Source: Streptomyces sp. R21
GTDB lineage: Bacteria; Actinomycetota; Actinomycetes; Streptomycetales; Streptomycetaceae
NCBI RefSeq assembly: GCF_041051975.1
Contig: NZ_CP163435.1
Coordinates: 4,216,001 to 4,280,000 of the forward strand
Reading direction: 5' to 3'
DNA length: 64,000 bases
Part shown: one piece after another, positions 7,536 through 15,972 of the stretch
Layout: each line of letters begins with the position of its first letter
Position numbering within the stretch: the stretch's first letter is position 1
The notes under the pieces: model-generated
Seen by the model: the letters and a program-made list of their open reading frames with translations, nothing else
Told to the model about the DNA's origin: nothing
Databases searched by the model: none
Position numbers and translations under genes: made by a program

Positions 7536-7700
7536 TTATCGCGTTTCGCGGTGCGCGGTGTGCGCGTTGCAACGCGGGCAGTGCTTCTTCATCTCCAGTC
7601 GGTCCGGGTCGTTACGCCGGTTCTTCTTGGTGATGTAGTTCCGCTCCTTGCACTCCACGCAGGCCAGCGTGATCTTCGGGCGGACGTCGGTGGCAGCCAC
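7536..7700 (-). CDS. rpmG: 50S ribosomal protein L33
   Basis: The protein has 54 residues, starting at GTG 7700 with AAGGAG 9 bases upstream. The sequence is a clear L33: it begins [17 protein letters not shown] and contains [12 protein letters not shown]. Two CxxC pairs, CVEC and CPRC, show that this is the zinc-binding (C+) form. Streptomyces often carry several L33 paralogues, including zinc-free forms controlled by Zur. The gene lies downstream of tRNA-Met and tRNA-Thr on the same strand and upstream of the MaoC pair. It is too short to appear as a long open frame. Confidence 0.95.
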   Translation of the reverse strand: MAATDVRPKITLACVECKERNYITKKNRRNDPDRLEMKKHCPRCNAHTAHRETR

Positions 7701-7747
7701 AGGAGTGCTCCTTGACGAACGGATGGGACAGGTTTAACGCATAAAAG

Positions 7748-7785
7748 AGTAGCCGATCGAAGGACCGACCCCACAATCGGCTACT
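7748..7785 (-). terminator. Terminator after tRNA-Met
   Basis: A perfect 10-bp stem, AGTAGCCGAT / ATCGGCTACT, lies 6 bases past the tRNA 3' end. On the minus strand it is followed by CTTTTAT, a rare T-rich tract for this genome, so it looks like a classical intrinsic terminator. Confidence 0.78.
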
Positions 7786-7790
7786 GTCAG

Positions 7791-7863
7791 TAGCGGTGAC
7801 CGGACTTGAACCGGTGACACAGCGATTATGAGCCGCTTGCTCTACCGACTGAGCTACACCGCT
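7791..7863 (-). tRNA. tRNA-Met (CAT)
   Basis: A 73-nt cloverleaf has acceptor AGCGGTG/CACCGCT, a D-arm with AGCTCAGTCGGTAGAGC, anticodon CAT in the loop, and a T-arm with GGTTCAAGTCC. The discriminator is A and no CCA is encoded. The T-loop and acceptor fit an elongator rather than an initiator tRNA. Confidence 0.95.
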
Positions 7864-7909
7864 TTGATGGGATCAGGTCCCGCCTTGCGACGGGAACCTC
7901 ACCCACCAG

Positions 7910-7982
7910 AGCCCCAATACGGAATCGAACCGTAGACCTTCTCCTTACCATGGAGACGCTCTACCGACTGAGCTATTGGGGC
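7910..7982 (-). tRNA. tRNA-Thr (GGT)
   Basis: A 73-nt cloverleaf has acceptor GCCCCAA/TTGGGGC, an anticodon arm TCTCC-ATGGTAA-GGAGA with anticodon GGT, and a T-loop with GGTTCGATTCC. CCA is not encoded. It lies 46 bases upstream of tRNA-Met on the same strand, so the two are probably one transcript. Confidence 0.95.
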
Positions 7983-8431
7983 GAGCGATGAAGACATTAC
8001 ACGCTCGGCCGCCGATCGCCCAAATCCGTTTCGCGCCACCCGCCCCGACCTGTTCCCCGCCGTTACCCGAGCGTTCCAACGGCCCCTCGCGCCCCAGGAA
8101 TCACAGCTGTCAGCGCCCAGGCGTCCCGGCTGCCGCGGCGGCTCCTCAACGGCCCCTCAGCGGTGCCTGACGGGCGCCGGCTCTGCGTCCGCGCGTTCCA
8201 CGGCCGCCCGTCCTCGTCGGTACGACCGCCACCTGACCTCGCCGGTACGACTATTGCGCTCCTCCCCGACGCGAACGGATCACCGTCCTAGGCTCGACCC
8301 ACGCTGCGTGATCTTGTGCCCCCGCTGTCCCGCTGTCCCGCTGTTCACCCTGCTCCGCCGACCCGCCGTTCCGCTCCCCGCACGCTCCGCAGCCGCCCTG
8401 CCAGCAGCCGCCCCCGAGCCCCAGGAGCGCG
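7983..8431. other. Intergenic stretch without a gene
   Basis: These 449 bases separate the tRNA operon from the divergent amidohydrolase-like gene and should hold both promoters. I see no coding signature. A short tandem array of an 8-base unit (CCGCTGTY, three copies) lies at 8322-8345, and AACGGCCCCTC occurs twice further left. Confidence 0.6.
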
Positions 8432-9691
8432 ATGCCCGACAGTCAGCCGCAGCCGTCCCACTCCTCGTCGGGACAGACCGATACGGCCACCCTCCTGCTC
8501 TGCGGGGCGCGACTCACCGACGGCCGGACCGTGGACGTACGGCTGGGCGGCGGGCGCATCGAGGCGGTCGGCACCGCCGGCAGCCTGGCGACGCCCGGAG
8601 CCGGCGGTCCGGGCGCGCCCGGTACGCGCGTGGACCTCAGCGGCTATCTGCTCCTGCCGGCCCCCGCCGAGCCGCACGCCCACAGCGACACGGCCCTCTC
8701 GGCCGACGGCGACGGGCCCCTCTCGTACGACACCCAGGAGGTCCAGCGCCGGGCCACCGAGGCCGCGCTGCTGCAACTCGGCCACGGGGCGACCGCGTTG
8801 CGCTCCCACGTGCACGTGGGCGACGTACAGGGACTCGACGCGCTCGCGGCGGTGCTCCAGGTGCGGCGGTCGCTGCGCGGTCTCGCCGAGCTGACGACGG
8901 TGGCGATGCCCCGGGTCCTGACGGGGGTCGCCGGGGCGGACGGGCTCGCGATGCTCCGGGACGCGCTGAAAATGGGCGCCTCCGTAGTGGGTGGTTGCCC
9001 GGACGCCGACCCCGACCCGACGGGGTACACGGAGACCGTCCTCGAACTCGCCTCCGAGCACGGCTGCGCGGTCGATCTGCACACGGACGGTGACGACCCC
9101 GCCCGGCTCGGGCGGCTCGCGGCGATGGCGGGAGGTCTGCGCCCCGGGGTGACGCTCGGGCCGTGCGGCGGTCTCGCCCGGCTGCCCGCCGAGGTCGCCA
9201 CACGGGCGGCGGATCAACTCGCCGCGGCCGGGGTGAGTGTGGTCTGCCTGCCGCAGGGCGGGTGCGGGGGCGTCGACCGGCTCGGGACGGCTCCGGTACG
9301 GCTGCTGCGGGCAGCCGGGGTCCGGGTCGCGGCGGGCAGCGGCGCCCTGCGCGACGTGGCGAACCCGGTGGGGCGCGGGGATCCGCTGGAGGCGGCGTAC
9401 CTGCTGGCCTCGCGCTACGGGCTGCGGCCCGAGGACGCGTACGACACGGTGAGTTCCGCCGCGCGGGCCGCTCTCGGGCTGCCCGAGGTGCGGGTGGAGG
9501 CGGGGTTCCCGGCCGAGTTGCTCGCCGTCCGCGGGGACCGGCTCGCCGGGGCGCTGTCGCTTGCGTACAGCCGGATCGTCGTCCACCAGGGGCGCGTTGT
9601 GGCACGGACGAGCGCGGTGCGGGAGTACTGCAACTCGACGGCCGGGTCAGCGCTTGATCTGCCGCGGCAGGGTCGCGTGGAGTCGTCGTAG
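8432..9691 (+). CDS. Amidohydrolase-superfamily protein with altered metal site
   Basis: The protein has 419 residues. It has the layout of cytosine-deaminase-like amidohydrolases: an N-terminal beta domain, then the strand-1 motif EPHAHSD with both His ligands, a middle barrel, and GLRPEDAYDTVSSAARAAL near the C terminus. Several expected ligands are missing. The HCDE-like motif reads HTDGDD, the strand-6 His motif reads LGPCGG, and the final Asp region reads GSGALRD before NPVGRGDPLE. The fold is recognisable but the enzyme may be inactive or use a different site. The ATG at 8432 has AGGAG five bases upstream. Confidence 0.72.
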   Translation: MPDSQPQPSHSSSGQTDTATLLLCGARLTDGRTVDVRLGGGRIEAVGTAGSLATPGAGGPGAPGTRVDLSGYLLLPAPAEPHAHSDTALSADGDGPLSYDTQEVQRRATEAALLQLGHGATALRSHVHVGDVQGLDALAAVLQVRRSLRGLAELTTVAMPRVLTGVAGADGLAMLRDALKMGASVVGGCPDADPDPTGYTETVLELASEHGCAVDLHTDGDDPARLGRLAAMAGGLRPGVTLGPCGGLARLPAEVATRAADQLAAAGVSVVCLPQGGCGGVDRLGTAPVRLLRAAGVRVAAGSGALRDVANPVGRGDPLEAAYLLASRYGLRPEDAYDTVSSAARAALGLPEVRVEAGFPAELLAVRGDRLAGALSLAYSRIVVHQGRVVARTSAVREYCNSTAGSALDLPRQGRVESS

Positions 9692-9842
9692 GCGGCAGGA
9701 GGCGGGCGGCGATCGCCAGGGTGCAGCGGCGAGCGGCTACGCGCGTGGGGCGTTTTTGCCGTCCACGCGCGCGTGGACCGTTTCTTGCGGTCCACGCGCG
9801 CGTGCCCGGCGTGTTCGAGTGCGTGCCGCTGTGCCCGGTGGC
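9692..9842. terminator. Palindrome and partial copy between convergent genes
   Basis: GTCCACGCGCGCGTGGAC at 9761-9778 is a perfect 18-bp palindrome preceded by a TTTTT run. A partial copy, GTCCACGCGCGCGTG, follows at 9790-9804. It probably ends transcription from both sides. Confidence 0.6.
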
Positions 9843-10973
9843 TCAGAGGCCGCCGCCTCCGAGGACGCTGCCGAGGGGGCTGGACCCTCCGAACTTGCCT
9901 GCGGGGATCTCGGTGGCGCCGGACGGGGCGCTGACGTCGCCTGCCTTGTCGAACTTCAGGACCAGCGGCAGCTTGGCGGCCTTCGGGTCGTCCGCGAGGA
10001 CGGCGAGGTCGACCTTCACCTGGGTCAGGGCGCCGTTCTTCAGTGTGAAGTCGACGGCGACCTTCTTGTTCGGGGCGCCCTTCAGGTCCTTGCCCGTGGG
10101 GAGTTCGGCGCCGGACGGGAGGTCGCCCTCCAGCGGCCGGAGCTTGTCGAAGACGCCGGTGAGCAGGTCGCGGAAGTTGGCCTTGGCGACGATGCGTTCG
10201 GTGCCGTCCTTGCCGCCCTTGTTACTGAAGGTGACCTCGTGGGTGACGACACCGCGGACGGCTTTGAGGATCTTCTGCTGGGTCCTGGCGTCGACCTCGT
10301 CCTTGGCGGGCACGTCCGCGGCCTTCTTGAGACCACCGTTCTCGATCTTGACCCAGTCCCCTTCGAGGACGGCCCTGAACTCCTTCTCGCTCTCCGGGAG
10401 GTCGTCGGCCGACGGCATCGGAGTACCCATCGCCTTGCCGAAGGCCTTCATGTCGGCGCGGTAGTACGTGTAGTCGCCGACGACCCGGTACTCGGCCAGG
10501 AGGCCGTCGGATCCCGCGATCCTGACGCTCGTCCCGACGAGGTCCTTCTCGCCCGAATCCGCCAGCGCCTTCTTGGACTTGACGGACACGTCGATGCGCA
10601 GCCCGGTGAGCATTTCGGCGAACGCCGGGGGCAGATCCGCGTCTGCGCCCTCCTCGCCCATCAGCGAGGTGAGGGCGTCGGGATCGGCGTCCAGGTTCAA
10701 CGCGAAGGCGAGCGACTTCTGTTCACCGAGCTGCTCGACGGCATGGTCGACCTTCTGCCCCGCGGTGAGGTTCTCGACCGTGCCGCAGGCGGCCGCCGTG
10801 GCGAGCAGGACGGCGGCGCAGCCGGCCGTGGTGACGGTCTTGCGTATGGCGGTGATGATGGTCTCCTCAGGACGCCGCTGGGGACGCCTCGGGGCGCCGC
10901 GCAGATGGGGTACGTCGGCGCGCGGCAGCACCCCTCGCCCCCATGTGATCGTGTGATCATTCATGTGACGCAT
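9843..10973 (-). CDS. Secreted lipoprotein, LppX/LprAFG-like (start uncertain)
   Basis: The protein has a lipoprotein signal peptide (IRKTVTTAGCAAVLLATAAAC) whose Cys becomes the lipidated N terminus. A roughly 300-residue extracytoplasmic domain rich in Lys, Asp and Thr follows, and the C terminus is glycine-rich. The domain looks like the actinobacterial LppX/LprAFG or related lipid-carrier lipoproteins, but the match is weak. The start is unclear. The longest frame begins at 10973 but carries a non-signal-like leader, while a GAGGAG ribosome-binding site leads straight into ATC codons at 10859. The mature protein is unaffected. The gene is divergent from an SDR gene. Confidence 0.75.
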   Translation of the reverse strand: MRHMNDHTITWGRGVLPRADVPHLRGAPRRPQRRPEETIITAIRKTVTTAGCAAVLLATAAACGTVENLTAGQKVDHAVEQLGEQKSLAFALNLDADPDALTSLMGEEGADADLPPAFAEMLTGLRIDVSVKSKKALADSGEKDLVGTSVRIAGSDGLLAEYRVVGDYTYYRADMKAFGKAMGTPMPSADDLPESEKEFRAVLEGDWVKIENGGLKKAADVPAKDEVDARTQQKILKAVRGVVTHEVTFSNKGGKDGTERIVAKANFRDLLTGVFDKLRPLEGDLPSGAELPTGKDLKGAPNKKVAVDFTLKNGALTQVKVDLAVLADDPKAAKLPLVLKFDKAGDVSAPSGATEIPAGKFGGSSPLGSVLGGGGL

Positions 10974-11029
10974 GAGTTGTCCACAGGGTTGTGCGGCGAA
11001 CGGGTCCGGCCGGGCGTACGGTCGGAAAC

Positions 11030-11686
11030 ATGCGCATTGTCATCGCTGGAGGTCATGGTCAGATCGCGCTGCGGCTCGAGCGGCTGCTCGCCGCGCGCGG
11101 TGACGAGGTTGCGGGGATCATCCGCCGCGCCGAGCAGGGCGACGATCTGCGGGCGGCCGGCGCCGAGCCGGTCCTCTGCGATCTGGAGTCGGCCTCGGTG
11201 GAGGAGGTCGCCGCACATCTGCAGGGCGCGGACGCGGCCGTCTTCGCGGCGGGCGCGGGCCCGGGCAGCGGCACGGCCCGCAAGGACACGGTGGACCGCG
11301 GCGCGGCCGTCCTCTTCACGGAGGCGGCCGAGCGTGCGGGCGTACGGCGGTACGTGGTGGTGTCCTCGATGGGCGCGGACCCGGCGCACCCGGGCGACGG
11401 CGTCTTCGACGTCTATCTGCGCGCCAAGGGCGAGGCCGACGCCTACGTACGCGGTCGTACGGCGCTGGACTGGACGATTCTGCGCCCCGGCGGCCTGCTC
11501 GACGACGCCGGCACCGGTCTCGTACGCCTGGAGGCGTCCACCGGCCGCGGCACGATCCCCCGCGACGACGTCGCGGCGGTCCTCGCGGAGCTGGTGGACA
11601 CCCCGGCGACGGCGGGGCTGACTCTGGAGCTGATCAGCGGCTCGGCGCCGGTCTCGGTGGCGGTCAAGTCGGTGGCGGGGAACTGA
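11030..11686 (+). CDS. NAD(P)H-binding oxidoreductase (atypical SDR)
   Basis: The protein has 218 residues. It starts with MRIVIAGGHGQIALRL, a glycine-rich nucleotide-binding motif in which GGHGQIA replaces the usual GATGxxG. It is followed by VSSMGAD and an LRPGGLLDD segment common in NAD(P)H-binding SDR-like proteins (YwnB/NmrA relatives). The substrate is unknown. The ATG at 11030 is preferred over 11-13 codons of upstream frame because the Rossmann strand begins at once. The gene is divergent from the lipoprotein gene. Confidence 0.82.
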   Translation: MRIVIAGGHGQIALRLERLLAARGDEVAGIIRRAEQGDDLRAAGAEPVLCDLESASVEEVAAHLQGADAAVFAAGAGPGSGTARKDTVDRGAAVLFTEAAERAGVRRYVVVSSMGADPAHPGDGVFDVYLRAKGEADAYVRGRTALDWTILRPGGLLDDAGTGLVRLEASTGRGTIPRDDVAAVLAELVDTPATAGLTLELISGSAPVSVAVKSVAGN

Positions 11687-11848
11687 GCGGGGCCAGGCCA
11701 CAGCGGTGGCGGCGCCGAGGAGGTTCGCGCCCGCGGGCCCGGCAGTTCGAGGCCGGGCATCCGCTCGTACGGCGGGGACGGTCCGGTCAGCCGTATGGAC
11801 GTACGGCAGCCATGAAGGCCGGGGCGGCGGGCTCCCGTAGCCGGACCG

Positions 11849-12061
11849 TCAGAACAGTGGGAGCTGTCCGGGGCATTCGGGCACGACGTACCCGTCCAGG
11901 GCCGGCTGGGCAGCCCCGAGCTGCGCCTGCCGGCGCGACCCGGGGCACGAGACCAGCTCGCCGCTCCCTCGTGCCCCCGGCGGGTCGTGCCGCGCGAACC
12001 GTCCCGCGACGACGGCGATCTCACGGCGGCACTCGGGGCAGTTGCGGCGGCGCGAAGACAT
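11849..12061 (-). CDS. Small Cys-rich protein, possible zinc ribbon
   Basis: The protein has 70 residues, starting at ATG 12061. Residues 1-12 read MSSRRRNCPECR, a zinc-knuckle CxxC, and further Cys lie at positions 39 and 63. The product is basic, has no membrane segment, and belongs to a small conserved hypothetical family as far as I can tell. The function is unknown. A strong hairpin upstream separates it from the LAxTG protein gene on the same strand, so it has its own promoter in the space 12062-12120. Confidence 0.6.
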   Translation of the reverse strand: MSSRRRNCPECRREIAVVAGRFARHDPPGARGSGELVSCPGSRRQAQLGAAQPALDGYVVPECPGQLPLF

Positions 12062-12120
12062 GGGATCAGTGTGCCCGGTGGGGTGGGGAACGTACCGGCT
12101 GGGCAGGGTCGTTCGACACC

Positions 12121-12174
12121 GGACCGCACCGATGCCGTACGCCACGGGAGTGGTCGTACGGCATCGGGCGGTCC
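12121..12174 (-). terminator. Strong terminator of the LAxTG surface-protein gene
   Basis: A 20-bp stem with a single bulged A pairs GGACCGC(a)CCGATGCCGTACG with its complement around a 13-base loop. It starts 15 bases past the stop codon at 12189. Confidence 0.85.
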
Positions 12175-12188
12175 GGCGCGTGGTGGGG

Positions 12189-13481
12189 TCAGGCGCGGTT
12201 CTGAGCCTGGCGGCGTCGGCGTACGACGAGGACGGTGGCCGCGCCCGTGGCCACCGCGGCGGCTGCCGCGCCCGCGAGCGGGAGGGCCGGGCCGGAGCCG
12301 GTGGAGGCCAGGTCGCCCCCGGTCGTCGTCGTGTTCGTGCCGCCGGTCGACGAGGAGCCGCCGGTGGAGCCGCCGGTCGAGGCCGAGCCCGTACCGCCGG
12401 TCGACGACGAGCCGCCCGTGGAACCGCCGTTGGACGAGGAGCCGCCCGTGTCGGAGCCTCCGGTGCCGGAACCGCCCGTGGTGGACCCACCGGTCGAGCC
12501 GCTGCCGGCCACGTCGAGGGTGATGGCGGCCTTGTCGTTCGTCTTGTCCGCGTCGAACGGCCTCGTCTCGTCGCTGAGCGCGATCGAGCCCTTGGCACCC
12601 GCCACCTTCTTGTCGATCTTCAGCTTGAAGGTGTACGCGGTCACCTCACCGTCGTTCACCCAGCGCTGGGCGGTGCCGCAGCTGTACGTCGTCCCGGTCA
12701 CGGGCTTGTCGCTGCAGAATCCGTCCCCCTTCACGACCGACGTACCGGCGGGAGGCGTGACCGCGACGCGCAGCGGCGGCTTCTTCTCCGAGCGCAGCAC
12801 CCAGGCGGGTCCGGCGTTGGTGAACTTCACCTGCATGGTGACGGTGTCACCGACGGCGCCCTTCAGGTGGGCGCCCGAGACCTGGAAGTCGGCCGTGTTG
12901 ACGGAGGTGACCGGTACGTCGATGGCGTCACCGGCGACGTCGCTCCCGCCGCCTGACTGCTCGACCAGCTTCACCGCGGGCCCGGTTCCCTGGACGGGCT
13001 TCGTGGCGGCGTCGTCCAGCGGCGGGTCGTAACTCCAGAGGGTCATGCGGAGCTTGTCGTAGAGCGCGCGGTCCAGGACCTTGACCGCGAGCGGCTTCTC
13101 CGGCGCGTAGACGACTCCGGGCTCCACCGCCTGGTCGAACTCGCACACGATGTTCGACTTCTCCGTCATCTCGTCGTACGAAGGGATGTGGTGTGCCGCG
13201 CAGTTGGACGGCACCTCCGCGAAGTCGAGACCCCGGGTGACGGAGTAGACGACCCAGGCCTTGTCCGCGGCCTTCGTCCCCTTGTTCGTGACGGTGACCG
13301 GCACGTCGAAGCTGCTGCCCGGCTTCACTCCGTCGACCGGGGCGATGCTCCCCAGAAGCAGATCGGGCGCGGCCTCGTCGGCGACCGCGGCGGACGCCGC
13401 GCCGAGGGCGAGCAGGGCCCCGGCGCTCAGCGCGCCGATGGCGGTGCGGGAGGTACGACGACCGGACGGGGAGAAGGGCAT
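12189..13481 (-). CDS. Secreted LAxTG cell-wall-anchored protein (sortase E substrate)
   Basis: The protein has 430 residues. A signal peptide (residues 1-35, ending SAAVADE) is followed by two all-beta extracellular domains, about residues 40-160 and 175-310, with paired Cys. Next is a Ser/Thr/Gly-rich linker of about 65 residues, then the sorting signal LASTG, a hydrophobic helix and a basic tail RRRRQ. LAxTG is the motif recognised by Streptomyces class E sortases, so the protein should be linked to peptidoglycan. The beta domains resemble DUF11-like/CARDB stalk repeats. The partner or ligand is unknown. Confidence 0.85.
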   Translation of the reverse strand: MPFSPSGRRTSRTAIGALSAGALLALGAASAAVADEAAPDLLLGSIAPVDGVKPGSSFDVPVTVTNKGTKAADKAWVVYSVTRGLDFAEVPSNCAAHHIPSYDEMTEKSNIVCEFDQAVEPGVVYAPEKPLAVKVLDRALYDKLRMTLWSYDPPLDDAATKPVQGTGPAVKLVEQSGGGSDVAGDAIDVPVTSVNTADFQVSGAHLKGAVGDTVTMQVKFTNAGPAWVLRSEKKPPLRVAVTPPAGTSVVKGDGFCSDKPVTGTTYSCGTAQRWVNDGEVTAYTFKLKIDKKVAGAKGSIALSDETRPFDADKTNDKAAITLDVAGSGSTGGSTTGGSGTGGSDTGGSSSNGGSTGGSSSTGGTGSASTGGSTGGSSSTGGTNTTTTGGDLASTGSGPALPLAGAAAAAVATGAATVLVVRRRRQAQNRA

Positions 13482-13918
13482 GGAGGAAGTCCTCTGTGAA
13501 CACCGGGGAAACTGACGGAATCCTGCAGGGGTTTACGGACGCAAGACTTCCGTTGGCGGCAAATGGTTGCACGGGCGTTCGACTTGAGGCGGTATGGAGG
13601 GTCTGGGCGCGATCGAGTGGGTGGATGGACGGTCTTCCGAAGCCGGAGGCGCAGAAGCCGGAGTCCGCTTGATCCGTCTGCCTGACTGACGTACGTCTCA
13701 CCCTCGCATGTCGTCGGGTTGTCGGGTCGTCGGGTCGTCGGGTCTGAGCGAGGTCCCTGGTCGGTTCTCCGGTCATCCAGAACACGTCCCCATCCGGAAC
13801 AGGTTCGCGATCCCGCTTTCACACCGGCCGGCGACCGTCCGAGCTTGACCCTGACGCGGCTGGAACCCGGACGATCGCGCCGTACAGCACACAGCGACGC
13901 TCATCGGAGGTATCCGTC
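13482..13918. other. Divergent promoter region with octamer array
   Basis: This 437-base gap lies between the LAxTG gene (minus) and the TIM-barrel-like gene (plus) and should carry both promoters. No gene is seen. A tandem array of GTCGGGTY lies at 13713-13744. A good GGAGG ribosome-binding site at 13906-13910 precedes the plus-strand gene. Confidence 0.6.
13713..13744. repeat. Four tandem octamers GTCGGGTY
   Basis: Four uninterrupted copies, one ending in TT and three in TC, lie inside the divergent intergenic region. Confidence 0.9.
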
Positions 13919-14977
13919 ATGCTGCGCGGCAAGGGCATCCACTACGACACCGGCACCTTCCCCAACAGCGACACCTCGCGCCCCGTCTTCGACCCCCGGG
14001 ACGCCGCACGGGACATGCGGGTCGTCGCACAGGACCTGCACTGCACCGCGGTCCGCATCACCGGGGGCGACCCGGACCGGATCGAGACCACGGCGCGGTT
14101 CGCGGCGGAGGAGGGCCTGGAGGTCTGGTTCTCGCCGTTCCCCTGCGAGCTGACGGACACCGAGATGCTGCCGCTGTTCACCGACTGCGCCGAGCGGGCG
14201 GAACGGCTGCGTCGGGACGGCGCCGAGGTCACCCTCGTCACCGGTTGCGAACTGAGCCTGTTCGCCCGCGGCTACCTGCCCGGCCACTCCTTCAACGAGC
14301 GCATCCCCGTCCTGGCGGGCCCCGGCCGCGAAGCCGCGCTCCAGGGCATCCCGGACAAGGTCAACACCTTCCTGGCTGAAGTCGTCGACGCCGTACGGCC
14401 CCTCTTCGGCGGCCGGGTGAGCTACGCCTCCTGCCCGCTGGACGGCGTGGACTGGACCCCGTTCGACATCGTGGGCCTGGACGCCTTCCGGAGCCTGCGC
14501 AACGCCTCCACCTTCCGTGACGACCTGCGCAAGGAGTTCGCCCACGGCAAACGCGTCGCCGTCATGGAGACCGGCTGCTGCACCTACCGCGGTGCAGGAG
14601 ACTACGGCGGCGCCGGCTGGTACATGGCCAAGGAGGCCGACGGCGTCACCCTCAAGCCCGACCTGGTGCGCGACGAGGGCGAACAGGTCCGCTACCTCGA
14701 CGACCTCATGACCGTCTTCGAGGAGGAGGGCGTCGACTCCGTCTTCTGGTTCAGTTTCGCCGGCTTCGCCACACCACACCGCACCTCCGGACCCGACGAG
14801 GACATGGCCTCCTACGGCATCGTCAAGATCCTCGACGAGCAGAGCGGCTACCCCGAGGACACCCGCACCTACCCCGATACGCCCTGGGAACCGAAGGAGG
14901 CGTTCCACGCCCTCGCCCGCCGCTACAGGGCACTCAAGCGGTATGGAACTCGTTCCTCGCCTGATCCGGAATCCTGA
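13919..14977 (+). CDS. Conserved hypothetical, glycoside-hydrolase-like TIM barrel
   Basis: The protein has 352 residues, with no signal peptide or membrane segment. The alternating strand-helix pattern and the segments GKGIHYDTGTF, VDWTPFDIVGLDAF, VAVMETGCCTYRG and VFWFSFAGF suggest a (beta/alpha)8 barrel like that of glycoside hydrolase clan A proteins. The Glu in AVMETGC sits where a nucleophile would be. No exact family or substrate can be named. The start ATG has GGAGG nine bases upstream. The gene stands alone and is followed by tRNA-Tyr on the other strand. Confidence 0.6.
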   Translation: MLRGKGIHYDTGTFPNSDTSRPVFDPRDAARDMRVVAQDLHCTAVRITGGDPDRIETTARFAAEEGLEVWFSPFPCELTDTEMLPLFTDCAERAERLRRDGAEVTLVTGCELSLFARGYLPGHSFNERIPVLAGPGREAALQGIPDKVNTFLAEVVDAVRPLFGGRVSYASCPLDGVDWTPFDIVGLDAFRSLRNASTFRDDLRKEFAHGKRVAVMETGCCTYRGAGDYGGAGWYMAKEADGVTLKPDLVRDEGEQVRYLDDLMTVFEEEGVDSVFWFSFAGFATPHRTSGPDEDMASYGIVKILDEQSGYPEDTRTYPDTPWEPKEAFHALARRYRALKRYGTRSSPDPES

Positions 14978-15060
14978 TCACTCCCGGGTTCCAGCCGGAA
15001 TCGCGTGAGACAAGTCACCCACTTTCGATTCCCGTCCGGGGATCACTCCCCGGACACGCA

Positions 15061-15104
15061 GAAACCCCCTCTGATCTGCTTTTACACAGATCAGAGGGGG
15101 TTTC
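15061..15104 (-). terminator. Intrinsic terminator after tRNA-Tyr (bidirectional)
   Basis: A perfect 18-bp stem, GAAACCCCCTCTGATCTG and its complement, surrounds an 8-base loop. It begins 9 bases from the tRNA 3' end. It is unusually AT-containing for this genome and can also end the plus-strand gene. Confidence 0.85.
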
Positions 15105-15112
15105 CCTCAGCG

Positions 15113-15194
15113 TGGCGGCGCCAGGGTTCGAACCTGGGTAGGCTGAGCCGGCAGATTTACAGTCTGCTCCCTTTGGCCGCTCGGGCACACCGCC
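15113..15194 (-). tRNA. tRNA-Tyr (GTA)
   Basis: An 82-nt class II tRNA has acceptor GGCGGTG/CGCCGCC with one G-T pair, anticodon GTA in the loop CTGTAAA, a variable arm with GGCTCAGCC, and a T-arm with GGTTCGAACC. The discriminator is A and no CCA is encoded. Confidence 0.95.
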
Positions 15195-15396
15195 GGGGTT
15201 GCTGCCCTTCGAACCGCTTTTCGGCGGTGCTCCGTGGCAACGACGTAAACGATACCCGATGCCCGGGGGTGCTTCGCCACCCGATTGATCTGCGCTCGGA
15301 CGGGAGACGATGGCTAGGCTTATGAGGATGCGGCCCGGGACCGATGCCCGGCTCGACGGCCGCCCCTACGCACCCCGATACAAGGAGCCACAGGAC

Positions 15397-15885
15397 ATGG
15401 CCGACTCCAGTTTCGACATCGTCTCGAAGGTCGAGCGGCAGGAGGTCGACAACGCCCTCAACCAGGCCGCGAAGGAGATCTCCCAGCGCTACGACTTCAA
15501 GAACGTCGGCGCCTCCATCTCCTGGTCCGGCGAGAAGATCCTGATGGAGGCGAACTCCGAGGATCGAGTCAAGGCCATCCTCGACGTGTTCGAGACCAAG
15601 CTGGTCAAGCGGGGCATCTCGCTGAAGGCGCTGGACGCCGGCGAGCCGCAGCTCTCCGGCAAGGAGTACAAGATCTTCGCGTCGATCGAGGAGGGCATCT
15701 CCCAGGACAACGCGAAGAAGGTGGCAAAGATCATCCGCGACGAGGGCCCGAAGGGCGTCAAGGCTCAGGTGCAGGGCGACGAGCTGCGCGTCAGCTCGAA
15801 GAGCCGTGACGACCTCCAGGCCGTGCAGGCGCTGCTCAAGGGCAAGGACTTCGACTTCGCCCTGCAGTACGTGAACTACCGGTAG
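15397..15885 (+). CDS. YajQ family nucleotide-binding protein
   Basis: The protein has 162 residues, the usual family length. It begins [21 protein letters not shown] and contains the conserved RYDFKNV and [21 protein letters not shown] segments. YajQ proteins have two RRM-like domains and bind nucleic acid or nucleotides. Some bind cyclic di-GMP and act with transcription factors, but the role in Streptomyces is not established. The ATG at 15397 has AAGGAG 9 bases upstream. The frame is open to 15310, but the extra leader is not conserved in type. The gene is convergent with the GlsB-type gene across a strong terminator. Confidence 0.92.
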   Translation: MADSSFDIVSKVERQEVDNALNQAAKEISQRYDFKNVGASISWSGEKILMEANSEDRVKAILDVFETKLVKRGISLKALDAGEPQLSGKEYKIFASIEEGISQDNAKKVAKIIRDEGPKGVKAQVQGDELRVSSKSRDDLQAVQALLKGKDFDFALQYVNYR

Positions 15886-15972
15886 AACCATCCGCTACCG
15901 CTGCCGCTACCCCTGCCGCTGCTCGTACCGGTAGCGGTCGCAGTAGTGGTACCAGCCGGTGAAGCGGGTACG

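Noticed and set aside
7589-7774. 61-codon minus-strand frame over rpmG
   Set aside because: It is a shadow of the L33 gene in another frame. The real L33 uses GTG 7700 and is shorter.
15061-15104. 18-bp hairpin considered as an attachment site next to tRNA-Tyr
   Set aside because: It has a terminator shape, lies just past the tRNA 3' end, and there is no integrase or duplicated tRNA end in the window.
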